Below are positions 22,565 through 35,112 of a DNA stretch of 64,000 nt, in pieces. The stretch lies in assembly GCF_019703515.2 (NCBI RefSeq), contig NC_059385.1:28872001-28936000 (forward strand), written 5' to 3'. A program made the position numbers and the translations under genes. Within the stretch, counting starts at the first letter, position 1; each line of letters starts with the position of its first letter. A model generated the notes under the pieces. The model saw only the letters and a list, made by a program, of their open reading frames with translations. It was not told the DNA's origin and searched no databases. The stretch comes from Myxocyprinus asiaticus. Lineage: Eukaryota > Chordata > Actinopteri > Cypriniformes > Catostomidae.

Positions 22565-22936
22565 GTAAGTATTTTGAGTCCCCATAAGCCCGGCTCAGGA
22601 GTGACCACAGAAGGCAGGCCAAGAGCTCGTTTACTGCCTAAGCACAGATGCTGGGATCCATTTGCTCAGGCTCTGGGTCAGAGATCACCTGTGAATTTTT
22701 TATTTCACTCCATCCATCAGCTTTATGACAATGTTGGGTCAGTGTACGCAGACGGGATGGGGACCGCAGGGCGTATCTGACTAATCTTTCTGATCAGACT
22801 TTGCTATTGGTCAGAGAATGACTCCGTAAATACAGATCTAATATATAGTATATGTGAACAGAAGGCACCATGGCCTGATTAATGATGAAATTAATGAAGT
22901 AGCACTTTGGAATTTGTCATTTGAAAAACTATTATT
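22565..22936. other. no supported feature
   Basis: The open frame continues past the donor to 22780 (ending in MGTAGRI), but with no motif I recognise. Then AT-rich sequence leads to the MITE. Confidence 0.4.
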
Positions 22937-23726
22937 GGGAACACATTACATTAATGTTCCCTTTGTTAAGGGTTTATAAAGGGTTCATGAATGACTTATA
23001 ATTATTTTACAAATGCTCTATAAATCATTCATATGCAGTTTTATCAACATGCATAAAAAGGGTGACTTTCACACAATACCTGTGAAACAGTGACTCATTT
23101 TACCTCACATGTTACAAAAGTTACAAAAACACTTTTTCAACATTAGTAACCTATGAAAACGTACCTTAATGTTAAGTACACAGCTGTGAAGCATTTCTTA
23201 AGGAGTTGGCAACAACAGAAACCTGTACATTAAAGTTCAAAATGGTTTAATGGTCATCAGGTTTTATTATATGATATATGCTGTGAATGAGCATGAACAC
23301 ATAAAAAGTGTTTTTGCTGAGGACTTTAGTTAACTAGGACTAGGTAAGTTGGGACAGCACCTGGAACACAAATGAATCAAGACAGTATACAAACACAAAG
23401 TGAACTGTTACAAAATGACATAATCCCTCCTTTAAATCTCACTATAATAGTCAATTTAACAGCATTGTGACATTAATGGTGAATTAGGGCATTTTATGTT
23501 TTGATCAAATAAGTGTATTTATTAAACATTTATAAGATGTTAAAATAAATAACAAGTGAAAGTGCTCACTATTTGGCAAGATTTGAATGAAAGTAGCTTT
23601 TTATGCATGTTGCTTTTACTACATATAAATGAGTAATAATGCATTTGTAAATGACTAATTAGTCATTAATGAACCCCTTTATACAGTAAACCCCTCACAA
23701 AGGGAACGATAATGTAAAGTGTTGCC
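22937..23726. mobile_element. non-autonomous DNA transposon (MITE)
   Basis: The left end, GGGAACACATTACATTAATG then TTCCCTTTGTTAAGGG, and the right end read in reverse, GGCAACACTTTACATTATCG then TTCCCTTTGTGAGGG, are imperfect inverted repeats extending about 80 bases. The interior is AT-rich and noncoding. A truncated copy of the right half is at 61063-61372. The superfamily is uncertain and the target duplication is not clear. Confidence 0.7.
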
Positions 23727-24689
23727 TTATTTTTTATTTATTTATTTTTTACAAACATTGCATCACATTTAACAGATTATTAGTTAATGTATGTTCCAAT
23801 ATTAATATGTGGGAGACCGGATTGTCACACTTTTTTTTATTGCAGAGTCACACTTTTTACTCCATTTTTCTGGGTTGGTTTATATTTTAAAGTCAATTTC
23901 TGTATAGACACAATCATAAAGTCTTGGCCACTAAAAACATATTGAACATTTATACTGTTATTGCCCAGGAAAAAAATACCAAACCGTTGTTTTAACTTGT
24001 TTTTATTATTATTAATTTATGAATTAAATAAAATTACAACATGTAAAACACAATTGACAACTTGCACTAATATAAGATTGACAACTTGCCCTAATCTGCT
24101 GTTTATTAAAAATAAATAAATAAACTCATATTTAATTGTGGTTTTATTGTGTTCTCTTATGACAACTATTTAAAAAATCTGATGATATTTTAATTTTAGT
24201 TTAAAAATTCAGAACAATTATTGTAATTTAAGAGAGTTTTGAACTAGATATTTGAAACCAGTATACAAAACCACTGCTGGAGTAAACAAGTCCTATTTAT
24301 GCAATTAGACTTTTGACACAAAAATGTATAGTTACTTAGTTTTATTGCTTTTTTTTAACTATTTGAACTAACTTATTATTAAGATAAGTAAGATTAAAAT
24401 AAGTTAGATAAAAAGATTTGTTCTTAATTATTTTGAACTAATGATCAGTCAAGCATAAAATGCAATAGTCTTTGTTAATGAAAGTTGTTATTATAAAGTG
24501 TTACTATGAATTGAATTATGAATTCTAATACAATAAAATACTCCAAATGAAATACTTAATGAATAGATTCATTAAATATAAAGGTTTTTTTTATGAATTG
24601 CAGGGTACTGCGTTTTTCAGTTTTCAAAACATCATCTTAGTGTGTAGTTGTGAGTCATTATCAATGTTGCCTCCCCCTTAATTCAAATG
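23727..24689. other. AT-rich sequence with no recognised feature
   Basis: Many short A and T runs and no open frame of note. Confidence 0.5.
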
Positions 24690-25140
24690 TAACTACAGCA
24701 GGCCTCGAGGGACACAAAACTCTCTCCTGTCACTTCCTCTGCCTGTCACCCACTTAAATAATGACAATTTAATTTCCCATCTAATTGGACCTGTAAGTTA
24801 TTTAAATTAAGCTTTTGGTGTGTGAAAAGAGGGAGGGAACATTAGCTGCATAGTGTAATCTCTAATTTTAATGAGTGAGGTCAAAACAATGAGACGCTGT
24901 TAAACAAACATCACTCCTTCTGTTTAAATGGGAATGAAAGGAAGAGAAGCACCTCTTCATACAGGATTATATCTTCTGTTGTCCTTTCTTTAAATAACAT
25001 TTAATCATCTAATCCCCCTTCAAATTACTAATGGCGCTTGTTTGACATCTGTTAAACCCTCAGAGTTTGACTTGGCAGTGCACTCCTTGATTAAATTGAC
25101 CCACTCACTTGTATTTCATTTACTTCATTCACTTAAATCT
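24690..25140. promoter_or_regulatory. possible conserved noncoding element
   Basis: A repeat-free block with clustered homeodomain-type cores (TAATT, ATTA, CTAATTGG at 24781, TCTAATTTTAATGAG at 24861) and balanced composition, in contrast to the transposon-rich surroundings. The call rests only on composition and motif density. Confidence 0.25.
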
Positions 25141-25629
25141 TCGAGCAACTGTTATACCGTCCACTTTAATACAGGGTCATGGTAAGTAAAAATAACCTGG
25201 CCTAATATCTTTAAATTAAATACATCTTTTTGAAGAACTAAGCTTAAGCCGATGTCCCTCTCTGTCTGTCTGAATATGGGATTTTTGTGAAGTCTCGTTT
25301 AAAGAGAGCAGAGAGGCATTACTTTAAATGATGATTTAAATACATTTGGTTATTGCATGGCATGGATTCAATGATCTGCATACACTTACAGTTTTGGGGT
25401 TTAAAGAAAATTTCATCATGAAATTGACAGCGATTGAAGAGAGAGTGGGCAGAGGCTGAGGGTAAAGGCATATAAGGGTAAATGAAAGGTAAAGAGGGGG
25501 CAACAAGATTTGATGTATAAAAGCTGTGCTTATTTTTATTTTATTTATGGTGGAGGCTTTACAGAGGGATTTGCCGTTCTAGTAATTTTTGAATTACAGC
25601 CAGTCCTCTGTTTAAAAGGGCTCCATTAT
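25141..25629. other. no supported feature
   Basis: Non-repetitive AT-rich DNA up to the hAT target site. It may extend the preceding noncoding block. Confidence 0.4.
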
Positions 25630-28103
25630 CAGGGGTGGAAAAAGCACTAATTAATCATACTCAAGTAAAAGTACTGTTACTTCCCAAAAAATGTAGTGTA
25701 AGTAGAGTAAAAGTACCTGTCCTAAAAACTACTCAAGTACGAGTAAAATAGTAGCTTATTTACAAGTACTCATGAGTAGTGAGTATTGAGTATTGGGTTG
25801 TGAATGCGATGACTACTAATAATAAACACTGCATGCTGCAATTTCAAAATGTAGCATACATACTGTCATTTACATTCCCTTTTGTGGCTGTTTTATTAAT
25901 CGCCTTTTAATGACACACTTTACAGCGGTCTGTTCGGTTACATGTACATTTCAAGTCATACATTTTAATACAAATCTGCTTTTTGTCCCACTGTTCACAT
26001 TCACTTTAGACATAACTGACTGTGAGTACATTAATACCTTGGAAAGACATTTTGGGTGGAATTTTGAAGTTTAATTGACCGTTTGGACGCATAACCGCAT
26101 TAGCGCTCTCAGAACACACGTGCATGTAATGTGCACATACATAAGCCGCCCTGTCTTTCAAACAGCAAGCAGCTACAGACACTAAGAAATAAAGTCAGTC
26201 TTTTAGATTTGATAGAGATCAACCAGTGGTTGTCTTGCTATTGCGATCAACATAATGAGTAGGGGTGTAACGATTCATCGATCTGGATCAATGCATCAAT
26301 CCAATAACCAACGATCCAATGTTATCGATACAATGCGTAAATATTGATATAGACATTTTTTTAATATATACCTTTATTTTAATACTCTCATGTCAGCCAC
26401 ATCCGTACGCATTTCTGTCAGGTGATGAAGCAACCTTATTAAATTAATTTCACTTTATGAGCACTAAATACGCTTTTCATGTGGATGTGCGCAGGGTGTT
26501 TGAAGCCAAATTGTGCTCTGCTATCCATGCGGTGTGCGCATGTGTCAACCGGGCTTCCTGCAAAATGTGAGCTCCAGTGACAGGTTCAGTGTGAGCACAT
26601 CAACCAGGCGCTCCTTAAAATGTGAGCTCTCCTGACAAACGCAGAGCGGCTCACATGCGTGATTAATTTGGGCTTCCATCAATATCGTTGTGCATGCGAC
26701 CCATTTGAATTTTACATGAGAATTTGCTATTTTAAAGTACCATGGAACAGTTCAACCATCATGTGAAATGTCTTGACAATGCCGACATTCTGAACAGCAC
26801 TAACGAGGGAAAGAGAAATCATCTGCTGCCCAGCACTAGCATCAGTTATAAGACTTTACACATCTACACATCAACACCCTTACTTACAATTTTCCCAGTT
26901 AACTGTAACAATTTTTATTACAACTGTGGAAGTTGTAGCCAAGAAAACCACGGATAGCATGGATAGTTGGAAACAAGTCATGGGTATGTAAGTACTTTGA
27001 AGTGGATTAAACAAAAAATTAGCTGTAATCAAACGACTGATGATCACTTGTGTGTGACGTTATTTTTTATATTATTATCTGTATAATATTTTTCAACATC
27101 TGAAGTACCTTATTTTGTTGTGGATGTCCCAATGTGGATATTAAATTTGCACTTTTCAGAGAGCTCAATAAAATATTGAAATTATATTTTGGTAGCATTT
27201 GAGGGCAAACATTTTTTATTGATTGTAAAATAGGCACATATACTATATCATAATATCGATCGCAGGGTCCTGAATCGAATCAAATCGAAATCGTATCGCG
27301 GCAGACTTTGAAGTATCAGCAAATATCGGATCGCAGGCCAAGAGAATCGATATAAGATTGTATTGGGATGAAACGTCCGATTTACAACCCTAGTAATGAG
27401 CACCGCTGGTCTACACGTAGAACATAGGCTAAATATAGAAAAAAACTCAAAAGTTTATGATCGATATCGAGGATTTGTTTACATTTTTATAAACATCGTG
27501 ATCCCTCAGCCCTATAACCTAAGTAATATTGTATAAATCTCTCACAGCAGCCCAATAATCTCAGTGATAGCTAGCTAATTTAGTTATAGATACAGATAAT
27601 CTAGTAAGCAGAAATGTGAAATTTACCTCAATATGTTTCTTCAAATTAGACGTAGAATTAATGCTGATATCCCAACTGGCTTGAGCAAGCTAAACTCACA
27701 TGACACGATCCAGCAATTGGCCTTCTTCACTGTGAAAAGCCCTTTCAGGTTCAGCCATGGATGTTCAGGTGTTGAACTGCTGCTTGAGGCATCCTCCACA
27801 TCCATAATAGCAGTTTGGCAGCACTCAACCGGTCAGCTGCCCTTCAAATTTTCTATGTTTTGATTTGACGGGAGTCATGAGACTCTCCCTAGCCAATCAC
27901 GATGGATAAAAATAAAACCAGGACAGGGAAGTAGCGAACACAGACGGAAGGAAAATAACATAGTAGAAGGACAGTTACAGCCCTTAAAATGTACTCAAGT
28001 AAAAGTATACCATTTTAAAACTACTTATAAAAGTAAAAATTCTGGGGAAAACTACTTAATTACAGTGACGAGAGTATTTGTAATGCATTACTTTACACCC
28101 CTG
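25630..28103. mobile_element. hAT-type transposon, non-autonomous
   Basis: Ends CAGGGGTGGAAA (25630) and TTTACACCCCTG (28103) form a short inverted repeat. Subterminal sequences share the TACTCAAGTAAAAGTA motif in opposite orientation. The flanks carry an 8-base duplication with one mismatch: TCCATTAT (25622-25629) and TCTATTAT (28104-28111). Eight-base duplications are typical of hAT. No transposase is recognisable. A second hAT element sits inside it. Confidence 0.85.
26260..27392. mobile_element. second hAT-type transposon nested in the first
   Basis: The left end is TAGGGGTGTAACGATTC and the right end reads, in reverse, TAGGGTTGTAAATCGG. The flanks ATAATGAG (26252-26259) and GTAATGAG (27393-27400) are an 8-base target duplication with one change. 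Both subterminal regions are full of ATCGAT-type motifs (GATTCATCGATC; ATATCGATTC), likely transposase-binding sites. The interior frames (such as 26742-26957) have no recognisable domain. Confidence 0.8.
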
Positions 28104-28111
28104 TCTATTAT

Positions 28112-29548
28112 ACTCTTTTGCATTTACTTTTACATTTTGTCCTGAAATCTGCTTATAATGTTAATTTATAATGCTCTTGCACCAAACATACTCAATTTAG
28201 TTTTAAGTGACAATTTTCAACTCTCTTTCTGACCCTTAAATTCAATTTTTGCCACTTTACATTTAAGACTTTTATATCTAAATGATGTTTGTTATGAGTT
28301 TTCTCCTAAACTCCAGCGTAAATAGTCTGCAGAATGGTTTACATGCTTTATGTTGTTAACATTAACAGTGTTTACTTAGAACATTAAACTCTTTTACTTC
28401 AAAAGAACAAGGAAAATGCTGTTTTCAGTTTTGTGTCCCCTTTGAATTCCAGTGTGAGGCTCCACATACCTGGAGCAAAGAAACTCTGAAATGCTTGGCC
28501 TGCAGACCAAGTTTACCCTTTATCCATATGATCAATGAAAGATAGGCAGACATTTTCATTACTGCAATATGAATTCTTTGATTAGGAAAACATTTGTAAA
28601 TAGTTGATTTGCAAATAGTTAAGAAACTACTGTTGGTAAGGTGTTTGCTAAGACAAGTGTATTATTATGTCCTAAACTGAAGAGATAGAGATTTTTCTAA
28701 ATTCTAAGTATTGTTAGAATTAGCTGTATTAAACTTCTAGTGCACTGTTTTTGCTTCAGACATGAATGATACCTCAAATCAAGTGACTTGTTGAGGAGAG
28801 TTGTACTACTACATTTGTCTTTTAGACATATGATGTTTGCCTGGTGAACGATAAAACAGGCGAAAACATCCATTGAAGGAGTGTCCTGAGCCATATCTAC
28901 TGTCCAGAATGCCAAAGAGACTTGATGGTGGGCTCTTTTGACTTCAGTCACTAAGAAATCACTTAACCAAATAGAGCACCCTAGCACCTGCATAGCTGTG
29001 CTCTGGAAACCCCCCAGTGTGTGTCCCAAACTGCACACTTCACTTCACTATTCTACGTCATTTTGTAGTGTAAGTAGTGTGAGTAGTACGTTAACACAAA
29101 AATGCAACAAAAAGAAGTGCACTGAATCTTGCCTTTGACATTAACGATTGTATTACGTTTGCGTATTCTGAATATTTCAGAATGTATTGGATTGTATGTG
29201 TTTTCGTCTCATATCAGCGTGGATTGCTTGTGAACCAGTCACAATATGATTCAAGCTTTGCAAAGGAACTGTTATTGAAAGATGGGGCAGTTAAACACTA
29301 CCAGACCCATGAGTAAACTGTTTCATTCACGAATATTTTAAATGTCATGACTGTTTGATAGTTGCTGTGCTTGAGTGAGCATTTTGATACATTCAGATGA
29401 AATGTGTTGGGTGTACGTTATGTGTACGAAATGTAATTTTATAAATTATAATGTGAAGCTTATTCATTCTCTTCCAACTGAGTTTCAAATATGGCTGTAT
29501 TTGAGGGGCTGCATGATGTTAGCCAGTCATAAAGGTGGGGATTAACAT
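28112..29548. other. no recognised feature
   Basis: Mixed AT-rich sequence. The minus frame 28697-29038 (113 codons) and the overlapping plus frame 28938-29138 have no motif I recognise and no splice context that convinces me. Confidence 0.4.
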
Positions 29549-29550
29549 TA

Positions 29551-29954
29551 GCCACGTTTCCACTGTCGGGCCAAAAAAAGGCATGCTAGTGCATGCCAGG
29601 GCCAGTTGTGTTCTCACTGTCACTTCTGGGGCTTAATCATGCCTCCTCAGGGCTTTTTCAGGGCCAATGGCCTTTGGCCCGCCGATTACACTTGGGCCAA
29701 AGAAGGCCAACAGGGGATTGAGGCGGGGTCAATGTCAATAGCGGAGTTTATCGAGATACTCATGCTGTGTTTCATTCAAGTTGGATGTGGGATTTTCCTA
29801 ATTGAATTCTCAGATCTCCAACCGTAAAGGAATTCCATTTACAGATGCTTGGAAAATGATGTTTAAACAACCAAAACTGTAACACTCCCGTTAGTATGAC
29901 AGGGCTTTGACTGTCACCAGAGGCATCAAAAATTCCTGTTAGTGGAAAAGCGGC
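29551..29954. mobile_element. Harbinger-like MITE
   Basis: Ends GCCACGTTTCCACTGTCGGG and, read from the right, GCCGCTTTTCCACTAACAGG are inverted repeats. They are flanked by TA on both sides within a TTA/TAT context, in line with the short AT-rich target of PIF/Harbinger elements. The interior has GGGCCAA-rich palindromic blocks and no transposase. Confidence 0.6.
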
Positions 29955-29956
29955 TA

Positions 29957-31377
29957 TTGAGGTTAAAGGAGATGCTGAGGCCAAAACCAAGCATTTCAGA
30001 CAGAGGGTCAGAGACAGGGTGGACAATTATCATATATTATTAAATTGTGACTTTTTTGGTGCAAAAAAAACTTTATTGGATCTCAGGGAAGATAATAAAA
30101 TTATTTAAAAAAAAGCATATGTTAGGGTTAGGGTTACTTAACCATCACTTCTGTCAGCTGTTATGTAAAAAAAAAAAAAAAAACTTGTACCATTTGGGAC
30201 GACACTAAACTTTGAAAATTCATACACTACATGGCTAAGTGCATAATGTATATTTTAAGTGTCCCGAACACCCTAGCACTGTGGTGGTGAATTTTGCATA
30301 GGCAGCACCACTCATATTTTCTTCAGAAAATTGTAAAATCCAGTAATCACCTATTGTAATTGTTCTGTGCTAAATCTGAGCTAAATCTGTTGAGATATGA
30401 GGAAAAGAACAGCGCAAATATGATCACTGAGATTACCCGAATGATTTTGGGGATATAATTGCTTTGATCCATTCAGTTTACAATGCTAATTTACTGCAAT
30501 ATAATTTTTCATAAGACTATTCCGGATATAACTGAAATGTTTTTTTTTTTATTATTATTTATTTATTTTTTTTATTTTGTAGACTTTGTTTTGGCAGATG
30601 CATTCACAAACCACCTGAGTCAACCAAACATTTAGATATTGGATGTATCTCAGAGTATAAGACATAAACCTGACCTGTGTTTGCTGATGTGCTGTGTAAT
30701 AGTGCTGTAATTGAGCAGGGGAATAAAATTTTACTTATGGCCAATTATCCACTGAATCTGCTGCCTGCTAAATGAGATTATTGCAATAGCATAAGTCTCT
30801 CCCATTGGGTTCCATTAACTTTGATTACTGCAAATTATTTACTTACAGCTCTGGTCCATATTGCACTGATGTACCATAGAAAAGTCATTTAGTACATCAG
30901 ATACACACATAACACACACTTATACTTGATAAATAACACAGTAAGACACACAAAAATACATATAGTTGTGTATTTGACACATTAAACACATTAGAATGTT
31001 GCATTTCCCGGCATTGCTTTCTTAGGGATGGATTTGCCCACCGACCTCATGAAAATTAAATGACTGTGGTGATATTTCTGCAAAATGATATTGCATGGTT
31101 ACATGTTTCGCAGTAGTTCCGTGGTCAAATGTTCACTCCGTAGTGCTAAAAGTGAGTTAAATGTTCTCCCAAACAGATGAGGTTTTTAAGGTTAAATCTC
31201 TAATGGGACTGAAATAAACAAAACCTACCTACCTCCCTATCAAAACCTTAAACCCAAACTGAACCAATAATATCATAAAAGCAAATGTGAGATGAAAAAC
31301 GCAATTGCTGAAGCAACTACGTCATGTTGTGGTGCGTCTATGACACTTTTGACTAACAAGTATACTCGAGTGCTCTT
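29957..31377. other. no gene; short telomere-like and A-rich tracts
   Basis: Includes GTTAGGGTTAGGGTTA at 30120-30135, a poly-A run at 30168-30183 and T-rich simple sequence at 30541-30580. Nothing else recognised. Confidence 0.4.
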
Positions 31378-31442
31378 CAGGACTCGTACCCCGGTGCTTT
31401 GTATCATAAGTGCAACGCTCTATCAGTTGATCTTCCGTGCAA
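31378..31442 (-). repeat. tRNA-like SINE head, antisense
   Basis: The minus strand reads GATCAACTGATAGAGCGTTG, then about 25 bases later GGGGTACGAGTCC. These resemble polymerase III A and B boxes in tRNA-derived fish SINEs. The structure is too diverged to be a functional tRNA gene. Confidence 0.4.
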
Positions 31443-32534
31443 TTTGATTACACTCGAACAAGCTTGTAAATGTAGTTGGTTATGCAATGCAAATATTAAA
31501 ACATATCGACTCACAAGTTATGCGCTATAGTAAAAGTGTTTCGATTTCATAAGTTAGCATTGTGTGAGGAACAGCATGAAAAGTAGGTGTTTCTGAACTG
31601 ATAATGATATTTTACTTGTGGTTTGTGTGAAAGTGAACAAAAGTCATTGCTGTTGTAGCGCCGCTAGTTTTTACTTCACCATGAAACTGACTTGATATGT
31701 ACGAGCCATGTAAAATAATGTTACAAAAATGTAATTATAGTAATGTGATTCTATGAGACCAGGTTTGTTGTACAGGACATCTAAAGAAGTGGTGCTTAAC
31801 TGGCAGATCGCAACCTCAAAAATGCAAGTCTGTTCAGGTTGTGGACAACAGGGAAAAAACAATGCTATATGCAAATAATAAAATGCAACTATCTATATAA
31901 TCATTTGTAGTTAGGATAACAATATAAATAGGCTTATCAACTTTTAAAAGGGAGAAAACATTTTAACATGATCACACAGGAAATTGGCATGTTAGTTCTG
32001 AATGTTTTTCCACCTAAAGTCAGAGCGAATGTGCTGAACTCCAGACAAGTGCCACCATGTGACCTGTGTTCATGCCCTGAAAATAGCCTGCAATGTGCCT
32101 TTGACGTCACTCCCCTTTTGATCTCTGGCTACCATGATAATACATTTGCAAAGAAACAAGTTTAAAAATACTGTTTTGGTGCCAGTACTGTTAGGGGTTA
32201 GGTTAGGATTAGATGCGCTGTGGCTTTCAAATTACATCCCTTTAAAAAAAGTGGGTTTTTGTGCACTAAAATGCACATGCGTACAACTATAGTTCCAGCT
32301 TCGGCCACTGGGGGCAGATTGGAAATTCAGAAAGCATAGACTAATTTTAACAGACAAAACAATCTACCTGTCACAGATTTTCGGTGGGGTCAGTCTGAAT
32401 GCCTCACATGTCTTTTGTTGTTGACATCCATGCATCCAACCATACGCATCGGTTCGCAAACTGGTGGGCCACCACGTGGCGCCAAGGGGGCCCCAGACAA
32501 ATGATAGAATGTGACTTTAAAAAAAAATTATTAT
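31443..32534. other. no recognised feature
   Basis: Plus frame 31968-32165 and minus frame 31671-31874 are open but unrecognised. A run of 9 A residues precedes the Tc1 end at 32519-32527. Confidence 0.4.
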
Positions 32535-32536
32535 AC

Positions 32537-32911
32537 AGCTCTGGAAAAAATTAAGAGACCACTGCAAAAGTATTTTTGTCTTGTTTTCCAGTAAAAATAT
32601 GTAAATATTCTTAAAACGTGATTTATTTACTTGACGAGCAAACTGGCATAAGTTAAAATATTAGTATTGTGTTGTTTAAAAATTAATATGAACTTGTTTT
32701 CTTTGCATTATTTGAGGTCTGAAAACACTGCATCTTTTTTGTTATTTTGACCATTTGTCATTTTCTGCAAATAACTGCTCTAAATGACAATATTTTATTT
32801 GGAATTTGGGAGAAATGTTGTCAGTACTTTGTAGAATAAAACAAAAAAATTAAATTTTAGTCAAACACGTACCTATAATTAGTAAATCCAGTGAAACTGA
32901 TCATTTTGCAG
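32537..32911. mobile_element. Tc1 element fragment, internally deleted and truncated
   Basis: The left terminus CAGCTCTGGAAAAAATTAAG, then AGACCACTGC, is followed by a jump at about 32645 to the right subterminal region of the same family. The same-strand match is at 34400-34665 (GAACTTGTTTTCTTTGCATT; GGAATTTGGGAGAAAT). The right terminus itself is lost where another Tc1 begins at 32912. Confidence 0.7.
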
Positions 32912-33339
32912 CTGTCCTTTCTGTCTCCCTGTAGCACTGTCTTAGGCGTCTCACAGTACAGACATTGCAATTTATTGTCTTGGCCACATCTGCAGTTCTC
33001 TTGCCTCCATGCAGCATGCCCAAGGCACGTTCACACAGATAAGCAGGGACCCTGGGCATCTTTCTTTTGGTGTTTTTCAGAGTCAGTAGAAAGGTCTCTT
33101 TAGTGTCCTAAGTTTTTATAACTGTGACCTTAATTGCCTACCGTCTGTAAGCTGTTAGTGTCTTAACGACCGTTCCACAGGTGCATGTTCATTAATTGTT
33201 TATGTTTTATTGAACAAGCATGGAAAACATTATTTAAACTCTTTACAATAAATATCTGTAAAGTTATTTGAATTTTTACAAAATTATCTTTAAAGTACAG
33301 TGTCCTGAAAAAGGGACGTTTCTTTTTTTGCTGAGTTTA
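32912..33339 (-). mobile_element. 5' part of a second Tc1 family with transposase N-terminus
   Basis: The right end at 33339 reads, on the minus strand, AAACTCAGCAAAAAAAGAAA, then CGTCCC, a terminus I know from a widespread fish Tc1 family. The minus frame from 33059 begins MPRVPAYLCERALGML and continues to the helix-turn-helix segment NCNVCTVRRLRQCYRET, where it is cut at 32912. Only the DNA-binding N-terminus remains and the DDE domain is absent. Confidence 0.7.
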
Positions 33340-33489
33340 TATTCTCTCTGACTGTTCACCAAATCTGCATAGGCCTAACACAGGTCATCATCATACTATT
33401 CCTGCCCAGGTCACCCACGGGGTCATCCAGGATCTCACCCTGTATCTCCTATATCGTTCACTAGGCATTCCCTATTCCTGAATCTAAAT

Positions 33490-34077
33490 TTGTGACACTC
33501 TGAGCTTAGTGAAGATATGAAGTTCCACTAGATGAAAGTGTATCTTATCTCTATGTTTTGGGAAAAAGCCAAATCTGATGAAGCTTTCAGCTTGCAACCT
33601 AGAGCTAGGAAGATGTGTGTTTTTTATTATTGCTTTGTTTCAGGAGCAAGAAGAAAGGAGACAATGTGGCACCCAAGGAGGAGGCTGTAGAGGGCCCATC
33701 TATAAGAAGATCCTTCATATAGGAATGCTGACTTGTGACACAGCTAGGTCATCTAGTAATTAATTTAGAACTGTACCTACCAGACCTGTAGTCTGTGAGA
33801 TATTTTAGGAACAGGACACCATGTTTGGAGATGTACTAAACTTATCTATGTTTCAATCAATCAGAATTATTGTATCTGTAACCTGATGTACATTGTTGAA
33901 CTCATGTTTTATTATAATTGCCCCTTTATCTTGAAGCTGGGAAAGAAGCCTTCTACGAACTTATATAACTGCAAACAACCTTTCTTCAGTAAACTCTTCT
34001 TCAATTGATTGCAACTTTGACTCCTGGTCTTCATTTCACTCACTGGTTCTAAGGGCCTTTACTGTACTTCCCCTACA
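33490..34077 (+). repeat. possible solo LTR
   Basis: The block opens TGTGACACTC and ends TTCCCCTACA. Near its end it has a TATATAA match (33961) followed by CAGTAAACTCTTCTTC and a T/C-rich stretch, as in many retroviral-type LTRs. The flanks show no convincing target duplication, and the start is a guess. It directly abuts a truncated Tc1 at 34078. Confidence 0.3.
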
Positions 34078-34689
34078 AAGGTTATCCTGGAAGAAAACTT
34101 CCTTCTGCTCTGACAATGTTCCCCAACTCTGAGGATTGGTTTTTCCAGCAGGACAATGCTCCATGCCAAACAGCCAGGTCAATCAAGGTGTGGATGGAGG
34201 ACCACCGGATCAAGACCCTTTCATGGCCTGACCAATCTCCAGACCTGAACCCCATTGAAAACCTCTGGAGTGCCAGGTGTGGCATAAAGTCACCCAACAG
34301 CAATGTGAAAGACTGCTAGAGAGCATGCCAAGATGCATGAAAGCTGTGACTTAAAATCAGGGTTATTCCATCAAATATTGATTTCTGAACTCTTCCGAAG
34401 TTAAAACAGTAGTATTGTGTTGTTTTTAAACATAAATATGAACTTGTTTTCTTTGCATTATTTGAGGTCTGAAAAAACTGCATCTTTTTTTGTTCTTCTG
34501 ACCAGTTGTCATTTTCTGCAAATAAATGCTCTAAATGAAAATATATTTATTTGGAATTTGGGAGAAATTTTGTCAGTACTTTATAGACTAAAACAAAAAA
34601 ATTTCATTTTACTCAAACACATACCTATAAATTGTAAATCCAGAGAAACTGATAATTTTTCAGTGGTCTCTTAATGTTTTTCAGAGCTG
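34078..34689 (+). mobile_element. 3' part of a Tc1 element
   Basis: Contains the C-terminal transposase region and the right terminus, which reads inward CAGCTCTGAAAAACATTAAG. It is the same family as 32537-32911 (matching inverted termini at the two outer ends of the mosaic). The 5' half is missing at the junction with the LTR-like block. Confidence 0.75.
34090..34370 (+). pseudogene. Tc1 transposase C-terminal fragment
   Basis: Encodes FPNSEDWFFQQDNAPCQTA with the second catalytic aspartate (QQDNAP), then WPDQSPDLNPIENLW with the final catalytic glutamate. It then goes out of frame and meets stops (after VKDC at 34319). The first catalytic aspartate and the DNA-binding domain are absent because the fragment starts at 34078. 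Confidence 0.8.
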
Positions 34690-34849
34690 TAGGTTAAATG
34701 TATTGGGCTCTAAATTAACATTTACCACTAAGAGTTCAGTTTTTAAAGACTTTTCATGATACAATATGCACAAGCAGGCATTAAGAATTACTTCAGAAAC
34801 AAATGGTATACTTGACAAAGACTAAATACACCTGACAAAGGACATTAGA

Positions 34850-35112
34850 CACCTTCACAAATAATACCAGACAATGGACAATGGCAAACATGAGGCTTAA
34901 ATACATGGACAAGGGTAACAAGACAAACAAGTTAACCAATTAAAAGACAGAACTGATAACAAGATAACAAGATGATAAACCAGTGAAAACAAGACACATG
35001 GACATGGAGGGAAACATGAAATCACATGACCAGGGGACCACATGACATGAAACAGGAGCTAGATTTTCAAAATAAGACATGAAAAACATGAACCAACAGA
35101 ATAAACATGACA
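34850..35112 (-). repeat. 3' LTR, truncated
   Basis: Matches 36660-36919 (GGCAAACATGAGGCTTAAAT; CATGACCAGGGGACCACATG) and ends ACATGACA like the other copy. Sequence left of about 34850 does not match. Confidence 0.7.

Noticed and set aside
30118..30140. Telomere-like GTTAGGG repeats
   Set aside because: Only about three units next to poly-A, too short to claim an interstitial telomere.
31378..31442. Functional tRNA gene
   Set aside because: Only A/B-box-like matches. The arms do not pair well enough for a cloverleaf, so a SINE head is more likely.
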